The notes: generated by a model from the sequence alone, not told the origin. Positions 27,829-37,553 are shown, numbered from the stretch's first letter. The stretch is DNA of 61,783 bases from an uncultured Paraglaciecola sp. (GCF_913020055.1 NZ_CAJWCF010000009.1:1-61783); one strand, 5' to 3'. Translations and numbers: made by a program.

Positions 27829-29070
27829 TTAAGAATCTAAAAGCCCAGTTAAGAGCATATATTGATTGCTGGGTTTATCTTCTTCAACACACACACTTAA
27901 CAAATCCTCGATAAAATAATTCAGCGCCCGTCGTTCTATTTTTTGAATTTGCGCCTGCTGATTTTCATTTAACATGTGATACATAGATGCCGCACCAAAG
28001 TCGCCGAAAATGATGTTAGCGTCTTGGTCGAATAAAGTATTATGTGCATACAAGTCGCCATGGCAAACCTGTTTTTGATGTAAGTGTGTAAATACCGACT
28101 GCATTTGTTCGACTATCTTACTGATGTGCTCAACCGATAATGTAAAACCGGCTTTAAAGGTATCACGAGTGCAAGTGTCAAAGTCTGGTGGTAAACCAAG
28201 ATTGTCATAATGTTCTGGGATAAGCTCCATGATCAAAGCTAAGCAATCTTTTTCATTTATCTGCGCCAGAGACTTAATTAAATTGGTATGACCGCCTACT
28301 TTTAGGCACGCTTGCAACTCATCCTCTGGATAACCATCACTGGTCAATTCCCCTTTAAATACTTTTATTGCAACTTCATCTGGCAAATCATCAGTAGGTA
28401 TATTCCATACCGCTTTTGAGATCACACCTGACGCTCCTTGTCCAAGCAAGTTGTGCAAGGTTAGGCTTGAATAAACTACGTTGGGTATGGATTGAACTTC
28501 GCTTTTGATTCGACTAAATGGATTACCACCAAATGCTAACCATGCGAGCTTAGGCAAGCATAACAATTGATCTGGAAACTGAGTGAGATGATTAGCTGAA
28601 ATCCTGATCAACTCTAAATTGTTTAATTGCGCTAAGTTAGCGGGCAATTCAGTAAGCTGATTGCCAGCCAAAGCTAACTTTTGCAATCTTGGCCGTTCGC
28701 CTAAAGAATCTGGCAAACGAGTTATCTGGTTGTCGGTTAAAATTAACCAACGCAGCCTGGCTGGTAATGACGGCGCTGGTACCTGTTTAATTTTATTCGC
28801 TTTAAAGCCAATCATTTCTAAATTTTCACACTGCCCAAGGCACTCAGGCAAAATCTCAAAAAGATTATTCGAGGCAAAAATAATTTTAAGCTTATGCAGT
28901 TGTTTGATTTCTTCAGGTAAGACTTTTAATTGATTATTGGATAAATCTAAAATTTCTAACGAATCAGCTAGTGATAAAATTTCAACTGGAAAAACAGTGA
29001 GGTTTTCTGACAAAGTTAAGCGGGAAACACCGGTCAATTTACCGGACTTTAGCTGTGCGAGTGTTTGCAA
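27829..29070 (-). CDS. Leucine-rich-repeat protein kinase
   Basis: 413 residues in two parts. Residues about 15-195 hold eight or so leucine-rich repeats (for example LEILDLSNNQLKVLPEEI). Residues about 205-390 are a protein-kinase fold: glycine loop LGQGASG (209-215), Lys236 in VAIKVF, catalytic HGDLYAHN (337-344, Gly in place of the usual Arg of HRD) and metal-binding DFG (357-359). The key residues are present, so it may be active as a Ser/Thr kinase. No signal peptide or membrane segment, so probably cytoplasmic. Substrate unknown. It stands alone between plsB and ilvA. Confidence 0.85.
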   Translation of the reverse strand: MQTLAQLKSGKLTGVSRLTLSENLTVFPVEILSLADSLEILDLSNNQLKVLPEEIKQLHKLKIIFASNNLFEILPECLGQCENLEMIGFKANKIKQVPAPSLPARLRWLILTDNQITRLPDSLGERPRLQKLALAGNQLTELPANLAQLNNLELIRISANHLTQFPDQLLCLPKLAWLAFGGNPFSRIKSEVQSIPNVVYSSLTLHNLLGQGASGVISKAVWNIPTDDLPDEVAIKVFKGELTSDGYPEDELQACLKVGGHTNLIKSLAQINEKDCLALIMELIPEHYDNLGLPPDFDTCTRDTFKAGFTLSVEHISKIVEQMQSVFTHLHQKQVCHGDLYAHNTLFDQDANIIFGDFGAASMYHMLNENQQAQIQKIERRALNYFIEDLLSVCVEEDKPSNQYMLLTGLLDS

Positions 29071-29236
29071 AATTAACAGTCCATAATAAGGCTAAAACAA
29101 AACGTCAGAAGACCACTAAAAAAGCCTTAAAAAAGATAGAAACGACTAAGGTGTAACCTAAATCCTAAATAGTTTAGTAATCAACCACTGTCATTGGGCA
29201 ATCCCGCGCTTCTATAGCATTAACTATTTTCTGAAT

Positions 29237-30790
29237 TTATGACTCAAATACACCATTCAGATCAGACAAGAAAAACTTATAGGCTGGATTATCGGTTTGC
29301 TCTTCATACAAATAACCCAATTTGGCTAAGTGTTTATCAAATTCGCTACGATCAGCATCAGCTATATCAAAGCCAGCTAATACTAAACCGTCAGCAGCCC
29401 CGTGGTTGCGATAATGGAACAAGGTAATATTCCATCTTTCACCCAAAGTATCTAAAAACTTCATTAATGCACCTGGGTGCTCTGGAAACTCAAAGGAAAA
29501 TAATTTTTCGTTGAGTAGACTAGGTGGCCTACCACCTACCATATAGCGTACATGCAACTTAGCCATTTCGTTTTCAGATAAATCGAAACTACTATAACCA
29601 TTGCTAGTGAGAGATTCGGTCAGTTGGGCTAATTCTTCACGACCACCTTTTAGCTTGATGCCGACAAAAATGTGGGCTTCGCGATCGGTAGAATAACGGT
29701 AGTTAAATTCGGTGATGGCTCGTCCACCTAGCAATGCACAAAAGTCCCTAAACGCACCGGTACGCTCTGGTATTTTAACCGCAATCACCGCTTCTTTTTG
29801 TTCGCCTAACTCACAACGTTCAGAAACATAACGCAAGGTATGGAAATTAATATTAGCGCCACATAAAATCCCGCCAATTTTTTTGCCTTGCATAGGATGT
29901 GATTTAAGATATTTGCGAATACCAGCAACCGACAAAGCGCCAGCTGGCTCAGCAATAACACGAGTGTCATCAAATATATCTTTAATCGCTGCACATATTT
30001 CGTCAGTGTTAACTGAGATAACTTCGTCAACGTATTGTTGGCATAAACGAAAAGGTTCATCCCCAATAATTTTAACCGCTACACCATCGGCGAAAATCCC
30101 CACATGGTCTAGCGGTACAGGTTTACCTGCTAACATCGCCGCCTGCAAACAAGCTGACTCATCAGACTCTACGGCGATGATTTTTAGCTCAGGCTTAAGT
30201 TGCTTCAAAAACACCGAAATACCTGCGATTAATCCACCTCCGCCAACAGCAATAAATAAGGTATCTAAATCAGGATTTTGTTCAAGTAATTCACGGGCAA
30301 TGGTGCCTTGGCCTACAATCACGTCTTCGTCATCAAAAGGCGAAACCATAGTATAACCGTGCTCTTTAGACAGGCGTAAGGCTTCTTCTTTTGCTTGATC
30401 GAAACTAGTGCCATGCAACACTATATTGACAAACTCACCGCCAAAATCACGTACTGCTTCAACCTTTATATCTGGTGCTGTAGCAGGCATCACAATTGTT
30501 GCATGGATACCTTTTTTCCTAGCTGAATAAGCCACACCTTGGGCATGGTTACCAGCAGAAGATGCCACCACACCTTTGGCGAGTTGCTCATCAGATAATT
30601 GGCTTAACTTGTTATAGGCGCCGCGCAACTTAAAGGATTTAACGGGTTGCTGATCTTCTCGTTTCAGCCAAATTTCATTACCTAAAGAAGCAGATAGTTT
30701 TTCTAACTTTTGTAGATCAGAATTCACCGCCACATCGTAAACGGGTGATAACAATATACTCTTTAGGTATTCATTGGCTGTACGGGTCAT
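29237..30790 (-). CDS. ilvA: Threonine ammonia-lyase, biosynthetic
   Basis: 517 residues. The PLP-binding lysine is in KSFKLRGAYNKL, the phosphate-binding glycine loop in VGGGGLIAG, and SSAGNHAQGVA is the substrate-binding segment. Two ACT-like regulatory domains follow from about residue 325, the site for isoleucine inhibition and valine activation. It turns threonine into 2-oxobutanoate, the first committed step to isoleucine. It starts immediately after the ilvD stop, so the two are one operon behind the attenuator upstream of ilvD. Confidence 0.96.
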   Translation of the reverse strand: MTRTANEYLKSILLSPVYDVAVNSDLQKLEKLSASLGNEIWLKREDQQPVKSFKLRGAYNKLSQLSDEQLAKGVVASSAGNHAQGVAYSARKKGIHATIVMPATAPDIKVEAVRDFGGEFVNIVLHGTSFDQAKEEALRLSKEHGYTMVSPFDDEDVIVGQGTIARELLEQNPDLDTLFIAVGGGGLIAGISVFLKQLKPELKIIAVESDESACLQAAMLAGKPVPLDHVGIFADGVAVKIIGDEPFRLCQQYVDEVISVNTDEICAAIKDIFDDTRVIAEPAGALSVAGIRKYLKSHPMQGKKIGGILCGANINFHTLRYVSERCELGEQKEAVIAVKIPERTGAFRDFCALLGGRAITEFNYRYSTDREAHIFVGIKLKGGREELAQLTESLTSNGYSSFDLSENEMAKLHVRYMVGGRPPSLLNEKLFSFEFPEHPGALMKFLDTLGERWNITLFHYRNHGAADGLVLAGFDIADADRSEFDKHLAKLGYLYEEQTDNPAYKFFLSDLNGVFES

Positions 30791-32638
30791 TTAATCTTCC
30801 AATTTCGATGCATCTCGCACCGCACCTTTATCAGCACTGGTGGCTAATAAAGCATAAGCTTTAAGGGCAAGTGAGACTTTACGCACACGAGATACCGGTT
30901 TCCATGGTTTTTCACTAGCATCCATCTTTTCACGGCGAGTTTGTAGTGCTTGCTCGCTGATATCAATATCTATTTTACGGGCTGGGATATCGATAAGAAT
31001 AGTGTCGCCTTCTTCTACCAAACCAATACCACCACCACTGGCGGCTTCAGGTGCACAATGCCCAATAGACAAGCCTGACGTACCACCTGAAAAGCGGCCA
31101 TCAGTAATCAATGCACACTGTTTGCCCAAACCTTTAGCTTTAAGATAAGTGGTGGGATACAACATTTCTTGCATACCCGGACCACCTTTAGGGCCTTCAT
31201 AACGAATCACAACCACGTCGCCGGCTATCACTTGATCATCTAAAATAGACTTTACCGCTTCATCTTGGCTTTCGAAAATACGCGCTCGACCAGTAAACTT
31301 ATGAATAGATTCGTCAACCCCAGCAGTTTTAACAATACAGCCATTTTCGGCAATATTACCAAATAATACGGCTAAGCCGCCTTCTTCGCTAAAGGCATTA
31401 GCGCGATTGCGGATACAACCATTTTCACGGTCAGTATCGGCACTTGGATAACGACAATTTTGACTAAAAGCTTTAGTGGTGCGAATACCTGCAGGCCCTG
31501 CTTTGTAAAATTCCAATGCATATTCATTAGCCGGATCAGTAATATCCCACTCGGCTATCACTTCACCTATGGTTTTACCTAATACGTGTGGCGAATCAGC
31601 ATGTAATAATCCTGCACGATTTATCTCCGCTAAAATACCCAGTACACCACCAGCCCGATGCACGTCTTCCATATGATATTCAGGAGTCGAAGGGGCGACT
31701 TTACATAAATGCGGTACCTTACGAGATAACCTGTCGATATCGTCTAATGTGAAAGGTATTTCACCTTCAACAGCAGCGGCGATTAAATGCAAAATTGTAT
31801 TGGTTGAGCCACCCATAGCGATGTCTAACGTCATCGCGTTTTCAAAGGCTTTAAAGTTGGCGATATTGCGCGGTAATACTGACTCATCGTCTTCTTGATA
31901 ATAACGACGACATAATTCTACTATTTGTGTGCCTGCTTGTTTAAATAAACCTTCACGATCGGCATGTGTTGCCAACATTGAACCATTACCTGGCAATGAC
32001 AAACCTAAAGCTTCAGTCAAACAGTTCATTGAATTAGCGGTAAACATGCCTGAACAGGATCCACAAGTTGGGCAGGCAGAACGTTCAACTTGATCACTCT
32101 CTGCGTCGCTTACATTCTCATCTACACCTGCGACCATAGCGTCTACCAAATCCAATTTAATGATTTGATCAGACAACTTGGTTTTACCCGCTTCCATTGG
32201 CCCACCAGAAACAAAAATAACCGGTATGTTCAAACGCATAGAAGCCATTAACATGCCGGGAGTGATTTTGTCGCAATTAGAAATACAAACTATGGCATCG
32301 GCGCAGTGAGCATTCACCATATATTCAACTGAATCGGCAATAATCTCGCGAGAAGGCAAACTATACAACATGCCGCTATGACCCATAGCAATGCCATCAT
32401 CCACAGCTATGGTATTAAATTCTTTTGCTACGCCACCAGCCGCTTCTATGCTGCGCGCTACAAGTTGGCCCATATCTTTTAGATGCACATGCCCAGGCAC
32501 AAATTGAGTGAATGAATTGGATACAGCAATAATAGGCTTCCCAAAATCTCCATCTTTCATACCAGTGGCACGCCATAGGGCGCGAGCCCCCGCCATATTT
32601 CGTCCTTGGGTGCTTGTGGCTGATCGTAACTTTGGCAT
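30791..32638 (-). CDS. ilvD: Dihydroxy-acid dehydratase
   Basis: 615 residues, the usual length. Iron-sulfur ligands are visible in [12 protein letters not shown] and [19 protein letters not shown], with the Mg/substrate segment [13 protein letters not shown] and the C-terminal [14 protein letters not shown]. It dehydrates dihydroxy-isovalerate and dihydroxy-methylvalerate, the third step of valine/isoleucine synthesis. It is the first gene of the ilvD-ilvA unit and is preceded by a leader peptide and terminator, so its transcription should respond to charging of branched-chain tRNAs. Confidence 0.97.
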   Translation of the reverse strand: MPKLRSATSTQGRNMAGARALWRATGMKDGDFGKPIIAVSNSFTQFVPGHVHLKDMGQLVARSIEAAGGVAKEFNTIAVDDGIAMGHSGMLYSLPSREIIADSVEYMVNAHCADAIVCISNCDKITPGMLMASMRLNIPVIFVSGGPMEAGKTKLSDQIIKLDLVDAMVAGVDENVSDAESDQVERSACPTCGSCSGMFTANSMNCLTEALGLSLPGNGSMLATHADREGLFKQAGTQIVELCRRYYQEDDESVLPRNIANFKAFENAMTLDIAMGGSTNTILHLIAAAVEGEIPFTLDDIDRLSRKVPHLCKVAPSTPEYHMEDVHRAGGVLGILAEINRAGLLHADSPHVLGKTIGEVIAEWDITDPANEYALEFYKAGPAGIRTTKAFSQNCRYPSADTDRENGCIRNRANAFSEEGGLAVLFGNIAENGCIVKTAGVDESIHKFTGRARIFESQDEAVKSILDDQVIAGDVVVIRYEGPKGGPGMQEMLYPTTYLKAKGLGKQCALITDGRFSGGTSGLSIGHCAPEAASGGGIGLVEEGDTILIDIPARKIDIDISEQALQTRREKMDASEKPWKPVSRVRKVSLALKAYALLATSADKGAVRDASKLED

Positions 32639-32721
32639 GGTCTTTACTCTTTAATTAATTATCTAAACTGATTGAGTTAACTGTTATGGCCACCCTACTA
32701 ACAAGCAGTACCATTAACAAA

Positions 32722-32751
32722 AAACCCTTCGAACTTTCGTGCGAAGGGTTT
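32722..32751 (-). terminator. Attenuator terminator upstream of ilvDA
   Basis: Stem AAACCCTTCG/CGAAGGGTTT with a 10-base loop, followed on the minus strand by a run of T residues. It lies 24 bases after the leader-peptide stop and about 85 bases before ilvD and reads toward ilvD, the position of a classical attenuator. On the plus strand no T-run follows. Confidence 0.8.
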
Positions 32752-32774
32752 AGAATTCTTACTAGACGTAAGCA

Positions 32775-32852
32775 CTATCCCCGCAATAAAATAATCACTA
32801 GCCCTTGGGCTAAGTAAATTGTCACTGCATTGCGCAAAAAAGAATAGGGCAT
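32775..32852 (-). CDS. ilv leader peptide
   Basis: 25 codons from the ATG at 32852. The peptide ends in LVIILLRG, so six consecutive Leu, Val and Ile codons (CTA GTG ATT ATT TTA TTG) sit just before the stop, with further Ile, Leu and Val earlier. This is the composition of the E. coli ilv leader. Scarcity of charged Leu/Val/Ile tRNA would stall a ribosome here and favour readthrough of the terminator. The frame is open further upstream, so the true start may be earlier (ATG at 32876 or beyond); ribosome binding sites are weak. Confidence 0.7.
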   Translation of the reverse strand: MPYSFLRNAVTIYLAQGLVIILLRG

Positions 32853-32887
32853 CACATCACAAGTTTTATTTATCATCACTGGATATA

Positions 32888-32917
32888 GAAATAGCATGAA
32901 GCTGATATTTTGATCAA
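32888..32917 (-). promoter_or_regulatory. Candidate promoter of the ilv leader
   Basis: TTGATC as -35 and TATTTC as -10 with 18 bases between on the minus strand. Transcription would begin near 32881, about 30 bases before the leader ATG. By-eye match only. Confidence 0.35.
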
Positions 32918-32993
32918 GCATTGCTATATGCCTTTTTAGCGGGTTATATACCCATATACATCGAATACTAAACACATCAATTTTAGAGGGCTT

Positions 32994-33623
32994 ATGGAAA
33001 CTTGGTTACATTGGGTTGATTTAGCGGGGGTAGCTGTATTTGCAATCGCTGGCACACTGATGGCTTATAAAAAACACATGGATGGTTTTGGGGTTGTTGT
33101 GCTCGCATCTGTAACTGCGATTGGTGGCGGAACACTGCGCGACATGATTTTAGATTTACCGGTATTTTGGGTACAAGATCCAAGCTTTTTCTATGTGATT
33201 ATCCTCGCGGCCTTTTCCACAATCATGTGGTTGCGTAGCAAAGATACCTTCCCACTTCGCTATCTATTTTTTGCCGATGCTATTGGCTTAGCCTTTTTTA
33301 ATGTAATGGGCCTACAAAAGGCACTCACTTACGGCGCAAATCCTCTTATTGCTATTGCGTTAGGCACAATGACAGGTGTATTTGGTGGATTAATTCGAGA
33401 TGTGATTTGCCGTGAAATTCCTATGGTGCTAAAAGGCGAACTATATGCCACTGCCTGTATTCTTGGAGGAGCAAGTTACATCTTAGGCATACAGCTAGGT
33501 TTAAGTACCGTAAGTTGCATGATAATTGGATTCTGCATCACTTTATTCTGCCGCTTAGGTGCTATGAAATGGAACTGGCACCTTCCTGTCTTTAACCCCC
33601 ATGATTCAGTCAAGGATGAATAA
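32994..33623 (+). CDS. TRIC-type/UPF0126 membrane protein (YicG-like)
   Basis: 209 residues with seven predicted membrane helices arranged as two repeats. Each repeat carries the signature glycine-rich segment: GGGTLRDMILDLP in the first and FGGLIRDVICREIPMVL in the second. Bacterial homologues belong to the trimeric intracellular cation channel family and conduct potassium or sodium; some relatives are linked to glycine transport. AGAGG precedes the ATG by 5 bases. It is divergent from the ilv leader and runs in the same direction as comM. Confidence 0.87.
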   Translation: METWLHWVDLAGVAVFAIAGTLMAYKKHMDGFGVVVLASVTAIGGGTLRDMILDLPVFWVQDPSFFYVIILAAFSTIMWLRSKDTFPLRYLFFADAIGLAFFNVMGLQKALTYGANPLIAIALGTMTGVFGGLIRDVICREIPMVLKGELYATACILGGASYILGIQLGLSTVSCMIIGFCITLFCRLGAMKWNWHLPVFNPHDSVKDE

Positions 33624-33686
33624 CTCGCAATTTTATAATGATTAGCTAGCCTTAAGACTTACCCTGTATGCAAAAGGAGTTGCTTC

Positions 33687-35201
33687 ATGTCTTTAGCCGT
33701 TGTTTATTCAAGAGCCAGCGTTGGCATTGACGCCCCTCTGATTACCGTTGAAGTGCACTTAGCTAATGGTTTACCTTGTTTTAACTTAGTCGGTTTACCC
33801 GAAGCCTCAGTTCGAGAAGCCAAAGACAGAGTGCGCAGCGCGTTAATTAATTCTGGTTTTGAATTTCCTGCAAAACGCATCACAGTCAATCTAGCGCCAG
33901 CTGACTTACCTAAAGAAGGAGGGCGTTTTGATTTAGCTATTGCGATAGGCATTATCGCTGCGAGTAACCAACTAACCAGTAATCAATTAGAAAATATAGA
34001 ACTGGTAGGTGAACTCGCACTCTCTGGAGAAATACGTGCAATTACCGGTGCATTACCTTTTACTTATGCATGTTCACAAGCTAAACGAATAGCCATATTA
34101 CCCAGTGAAAATGCAGCGGAAGCATCATTGATAAAACTCGCCAAGATTGTGCCCGCCAATCAACTATTAGATGTATTTCACCATATCGCAGGGCAACGCA
34201 CGCTTGATTTATACCAAGCTAAGTCTTCAGAACAACAAGTGGCATATGACAATGACCTACAAGACGTGGTCGGCCAGGCTGCAGGAAAGCGAGCTTTGGA
34301 AATAGCAGCAGCCGGAGGCCACAACCTACTTTTTACTGGACCACCAGGTACCGGTAAAACCATGTTGGCCAGTCGCTTAATCACCATTCTACCTCCCATG
34401 ACAGATGAAGAAGCTTTAGCATCAGCAGCTATTCATTCAATCGTAGGTAAACCTGTAGACCCTGCCACATGGAAACAACGAGCATTTCGCCATCCACATC
34501 ACACCAGCTCAGCCGTTGCTTTGGTTGGAGGAGGCAGTATTCCTAGGCCAGGTGAAATTTCATTGGCGCACAATGGGGTGCTTTTTCTCGATGAACTGCC
34601 AGAATTCGATCGAAAAGTGTTGGATGTATTGCGTGAACCACTAGAGTCAGGGTCTGTCTGTATATCCAGAGCCGCTAGGCAAGCCCAATTCCCTGCAAGG
34701 TTTCAGCTGGTTGCCGCAATGAATCCCAGCCCAACAGGTAGCCTAAACGACGGGCGCAGCAGCTGTGAACAAATATTGCGATACCTGAATCGTATCTCTG
34801 GCCCATTTCTAGACCGGATTGATTTGCAGGTTGATGTGCCCAAACTGCCCAGCAATGACTTTTCTGAACAAGTGAAAAGCCGTGGTGAAAGCAGTCAGGT
34901 TGTGCGAGAGCGAGTCATTCAAGCTTATCAATTACAGATAAATCGCTGCGGTAAAACCAATGCCCAACTCGGTAGTAAAGAAGTGGAACAATATTGCAGA
35001 TTAGAAAAAACAGAACAGCTATTTTTAAAGCAGGCGGTAGAAAAACTGGGATTATCTTTACGCACCTACCACAGAGTTCTCAAAGTCGCGCGCACTATCG
35101 CTGACTTGGCGCATTGTTCAGACATTAATAGGCAACACCTAGGCGAAGCCCTTAATTATCGAGCTTTTGATAGAATGTTGGCACAGTTAACTAACGGTTA
35201 A
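33687..35201 (+). CDS. comM: YifB/ComM family Mg-chelatase-like AAA+ ATPase
   Basis: 504 residues. N-terminal Lon-like domain (residues 1-165: NLVGLPEASVREAKDRVRSAL), then the AAA+ module with Walker A GPPGTGKTML near 215, Walker B FLDELPEF near 295, and the C-terminal Mg-chelatase domain. ComM is a hexameric helicase that promotes branch migration during natural transformation in competent bacteria. With comF at 8366 this gives the window two competence-linked genes. It starts about 60 bases after the TRIC gene with AAGGAG ahead of the ATG. Confidence 0.93.
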   Translation: MSLAVVYSRASVGIDAPLITVEVHLANGLPCFNLVGLPEASVREAKDRVRSALINSGFEFPAKRITVNLAPADLPKEGGRFDLAIAIGIIAASNQLTSNQLENIELVGELALSGEIRAITGALPFTYACSQAKRIAILPSENAAEASLIKLAKIVPANQLLDVFHHIAGQRTLDLYQAKSSEQQVAYDNDLQDVVGQAAGKRALEIAAAGGHNLLFTGPPGTGKTMLASRLITILPPMTDEEALASAAIHSIVGKPVDPATWKQRAFRHPHHTSSAVALVGGGSIPRPGEISLAHNGVLFLDELPEFDRKVLDVLREPLESGSVCISRAARQAQFPARFQLVAAMNPSPTGSLNDGRSSCEQILRYLNRISGPFLDRIDLQVDVPKLPSNDFSEQVKSRGESSQVVRERVIQAYQLQINRCGKTNAQLGSKEVEQYCRLEKTEQLFLKQAVEKLGLSLRTYHRVLKVARTIADLAHCSDINRQHLGEALNYRAFDRMLAQLTNG

Positions 35202-35577
35202 ACAAAACTCGAAAGGCAGGTTCGTCAGTAACCCAGAACGAACTGTCAAACTAAAGCAAACTTTACTCTGACTCAACCTTGAGGCAAATTTTAATTTATC
35301 CTCATAATTTATTTACACACTACGGTGAGCCATCTTTATTGTTTACTTCTGGTAATAGACGTTTTACCTTGAGCGAAAGGGTTAAAACGCCACTGTTACT
35401 TGTCAACAATCCTGGAAACTCAGATGTGGCACCTATAGAACAAAGTCTTGCTAAAAATACTGCCAAAACTTCAAGCAGACAGCTTGAAAAAGGTGCTTCG
35501 TGAAAGTAAACCGTACGTCTCAAGTGAAATGTACGTTTATCTATGAATCTATTTTAGATACAGGCCAGGAGAAAAAC
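35202..35577. other. Stretch between comM and the orphan spike gene
   Basis: No convincing gene. An open frame of 74 codons from a TTG at 35279 to 35503 gives a protein I do not recognise and lacks a ribosome site. The inverted pair GTTCG/CGAAC near 35220-35242 has no T-run. Confidence 0.35.
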
Positions 35578-35764
35578 ATGGTGAGAGCCACATAATCCAA
35601 TAACCCAACTATCTGAACAAGCCTATAGCCCCACTATCAACTATATGGTGCAAGTGGCGCAATTTAATGATTTCAATAAATTTAAGTATCTACAGTCGAG
35701 AACGCAATTGCTATTTACAGCGGTTTTAACGACCCATCAAATTAAGAGGCTAAGCTATGAATGA
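35578..35764 (+). pseudogene. Possible frameshifted small gene upstream of the spike gene
   Basis: CAGGAG at 35566-35571 and an ATG at 35578 look like a translation start, but this frame stops after 5 codons. One base over, an open frame of about 60 codons (ITQLSEQAYSPTINYMVQVAQF...) runs to a TGA at 35762 that overlaps the next gene's ATG, as in coupled genes. A single-base indel near 35581-35590 would restore it. The product is not recognised. It may equally be chance. Confidence 0.25.
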
Positions 35765-37553
35765 TAAGAGCCAACTAGGATTCTGTGATCAAGTAAAAAT
35801 GCTCATCTACGTCAAGGACAGCCTAATCCCTGATAACTGTCAAGTTGCTTCAGTGACCACAGAAAAAGGAGTAAACAAAATTAGCTGTGCGAACATCCAA
35901 ATTCTGGATGGCAGTGCTAGCGAAGAAAATTTTAAAGTTAGCTCTTCGGACATTTTTTTACCTGGAAATGCTATTACCATTAAAGCTGGTTACGGTGTCG
36001 ACAGTGAGTTGATTTTCGAAGGAGTAATTACCAAACAAGCATTAAAGGTTCAACCTGAAGAGGGACCATACCTAAATATAGAATGCAAAGACCAAGCGGT
36101 AAAAATGACAATAGGGCGTAAAAGTGTCAGCTTCGTTGAAACTACAGATTCAGATGTAATCAGCACACTGATTGGCAACTATAGTGACATATCTGCTGAT
36201 GTCACCACTACCACCGTAACCTTACCAATCCTTCAACAGTATTATGCTACTGACTGGGACTTTATGCTCACACGTGCTGAAGTCAATAGTCTACTAGTTA
36301 CCACATTAAATAATAAGGTGTGTGTGTTTTCACCCACAGCTGATACTACTTCAGTGTTGACCATAAGTTATGGTGTCAATATGTACAATTTTGATGCCCA
36401 GATGAATAGTTTGACGCAGTTTAATCAGGTTAAGGCGACAGCCTGGGATTACAAAACCCAACAACTTGTTAGTGCTGAAGCTACTAATAACTTAGCTGGT
36501 GCCGGTAATATCAGTAGCGACTCTCTATCTCAAGTAGTCGGCCTAAATGACTTTCAGTTGCAAACCTCAGCGGCACTAGACAGTGAAAGTCTTAGCAACT
36601 GGGCCAAGGGGCAAATTCTCAAGAGTGAATTGTCGAAAATAACCGGCGAAGTCAAGATTCAAGGAAGTAGTAAAGTTGAGCCGGGTAATTACATTACAAT
36701 TGAAAGAATGGGAGAACGGTTCAACGGCGATTACTTTGTCAGTGGTGTTAATCATGATATCAGCGAAGGCAACTGGTTTACTGATGTTAAATTTGGTTTA
36801 GAAGCCAATGGGTTCGCGCAGGAGCCAGAGGCTATTCACCCTCCAGCATCTGGCCATTTACCAGGCATTCATGGATTACACTGTGCTACAGTGGAAAAAA
36901 TATTTGACGATCCGGAAAGCGAATTCAGAATTCAAATTAATTTGCCATTGTTTGACCAAAACGGTGATGGCCTGTGGGCCAGGTTAAGTAATTTTTATTC
37001 AACCAACGGCCAAGGCGCCTTCTTCATTCCGGAAGTCGGAGACGAAGTCATAGTCGGTTTTCTCAATGACGATCCACGTTACCCGATTATTTTAGGCAGT
37101 ATGTATTCAAGTAAAATTAAACCCTTCTCAACCCTTGAGACAAACGAAAAAAATAGCATCAAGGCGATCATTACTAAAAGTGAATTGCAACTACAGTTTG
37201 ATGATGAGAACAAAGTGCTTACTGCTATTACTCCTGCTAAAAACAAGCTGGTTCTAGACGACAAAAATAAACAAATCACGATTCAGGATCAAGACCAAAA
37301 CTCCATCGTAATGTCCAGTGATGGCATTACTATTAAAAGTCCTAAATCCATCAATATCGAAGCCGAACAGCAGGTATCAATCAAAGGTAAAACCGGAATA
37401 AATATTGGGTCATCGGGGGGCGATGTAACGGTAAGTGGAAATAATATTAAACAAACTGCAGACCTCCAGTTTTCTGCCCAAGGTAACGTAACTGCGTCAG
37501 TTAAAGGTGGAGGAGAGCTTACACTTAGGGCACCCATGGTTAAGATAAATTGA
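35757..37553 (+). CDS. VgrG/Afp8-like contractile injection system spike protein
   Basis: 598 residues in the layout of phage gp27-gp5 hybrid spikes. Residues about 10-350 resemble the gp27-like hub (GNAITIKAGYGVDSELIFEGVITK). About 365-450 is the OB-fold/gp5 module with NGQGAFFIPEVGDEVIVGFLNDDPRYPIILGSMYSS, the signature seen in extracellular (Afp/PVC-type) injection systems and related VgrG. About 470-598 is a beta-helix needle with repeats such as IQDQDQNSIVMSSDGITIKSPKSINIEA. AGAGG precedes the start. No sheath, tube, baseplate or ATPase gene is nearby, so it is an orphan. A type VI VgrG is the alternative. Confidence 0.85.
   Translation: MNDKSQLGFCDQVKMLIYVKDSLIPDNCQVASVTTEKGVNKISCANIQILDGSASEENFKVSSSDIFLPGNAITIKAGYGVDSELIFEGVITKQALKVQPEEGPYLNIECKDQAVKMTIGRKSVSFVETTDSDVISTLIGNYSDISADVTTTTVTLPILQQYYATDWDFMLTRAEVNSLLVTTLNNKVCVFSPTADTTSVLTISYGVNMYNFDAQMNSLTQFNQVKATAWDYKTQQLVSAEATNNLAGAGNISSDSLSQVVGLNDFQLQTSAALDSESLSNWAKGQILKSELSKITGEVKIQGSSKVEPGNYITIERMGERFNGDYFVSGVNHDISEGNWFTDVKFGLEANGFAQEPEAIHPPASGHLPGIHGLHCATVEKIFDDPESEFRIQINLPLFDQNGDGLWARLSNFYSTNGQGAFFIPEVGDEVIVGFLNDDPRYPIILGSMYSSKIKPFSTLETNEKNSIKAIITKSELQLQFDDENKVLTAITPAKNKLVLDDKNKQITIQDQDQNSIVMSSDGITIKSPKSINIEAEQQVSIKGKTGINIGSSGGDVTVSGNNIKQTADLQFSAQGNVTASVKGGGELTLRAPMVKIN

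Noticed and set aside
29883..30356. Long open frame (157 codons) antisense to ilvA on the + strand
   Set aside because: Lies entirely opposite a clear ilvA, has no ribosome site and reads as a low-complexity shadow of the real gene.
35279..35503. 74-codon frame starting with TTG between comM and the spike gene
   Set aside because: No ribosome site, unrecognised product, and weak start; listed only as part of the gap.
35757..37553. Reading the spike gene as part of a type VI secretion cluster
   Set aside because: No tss, hcp, clpV or PAAR gene is visible in the window; it is reported as an orphan instead.
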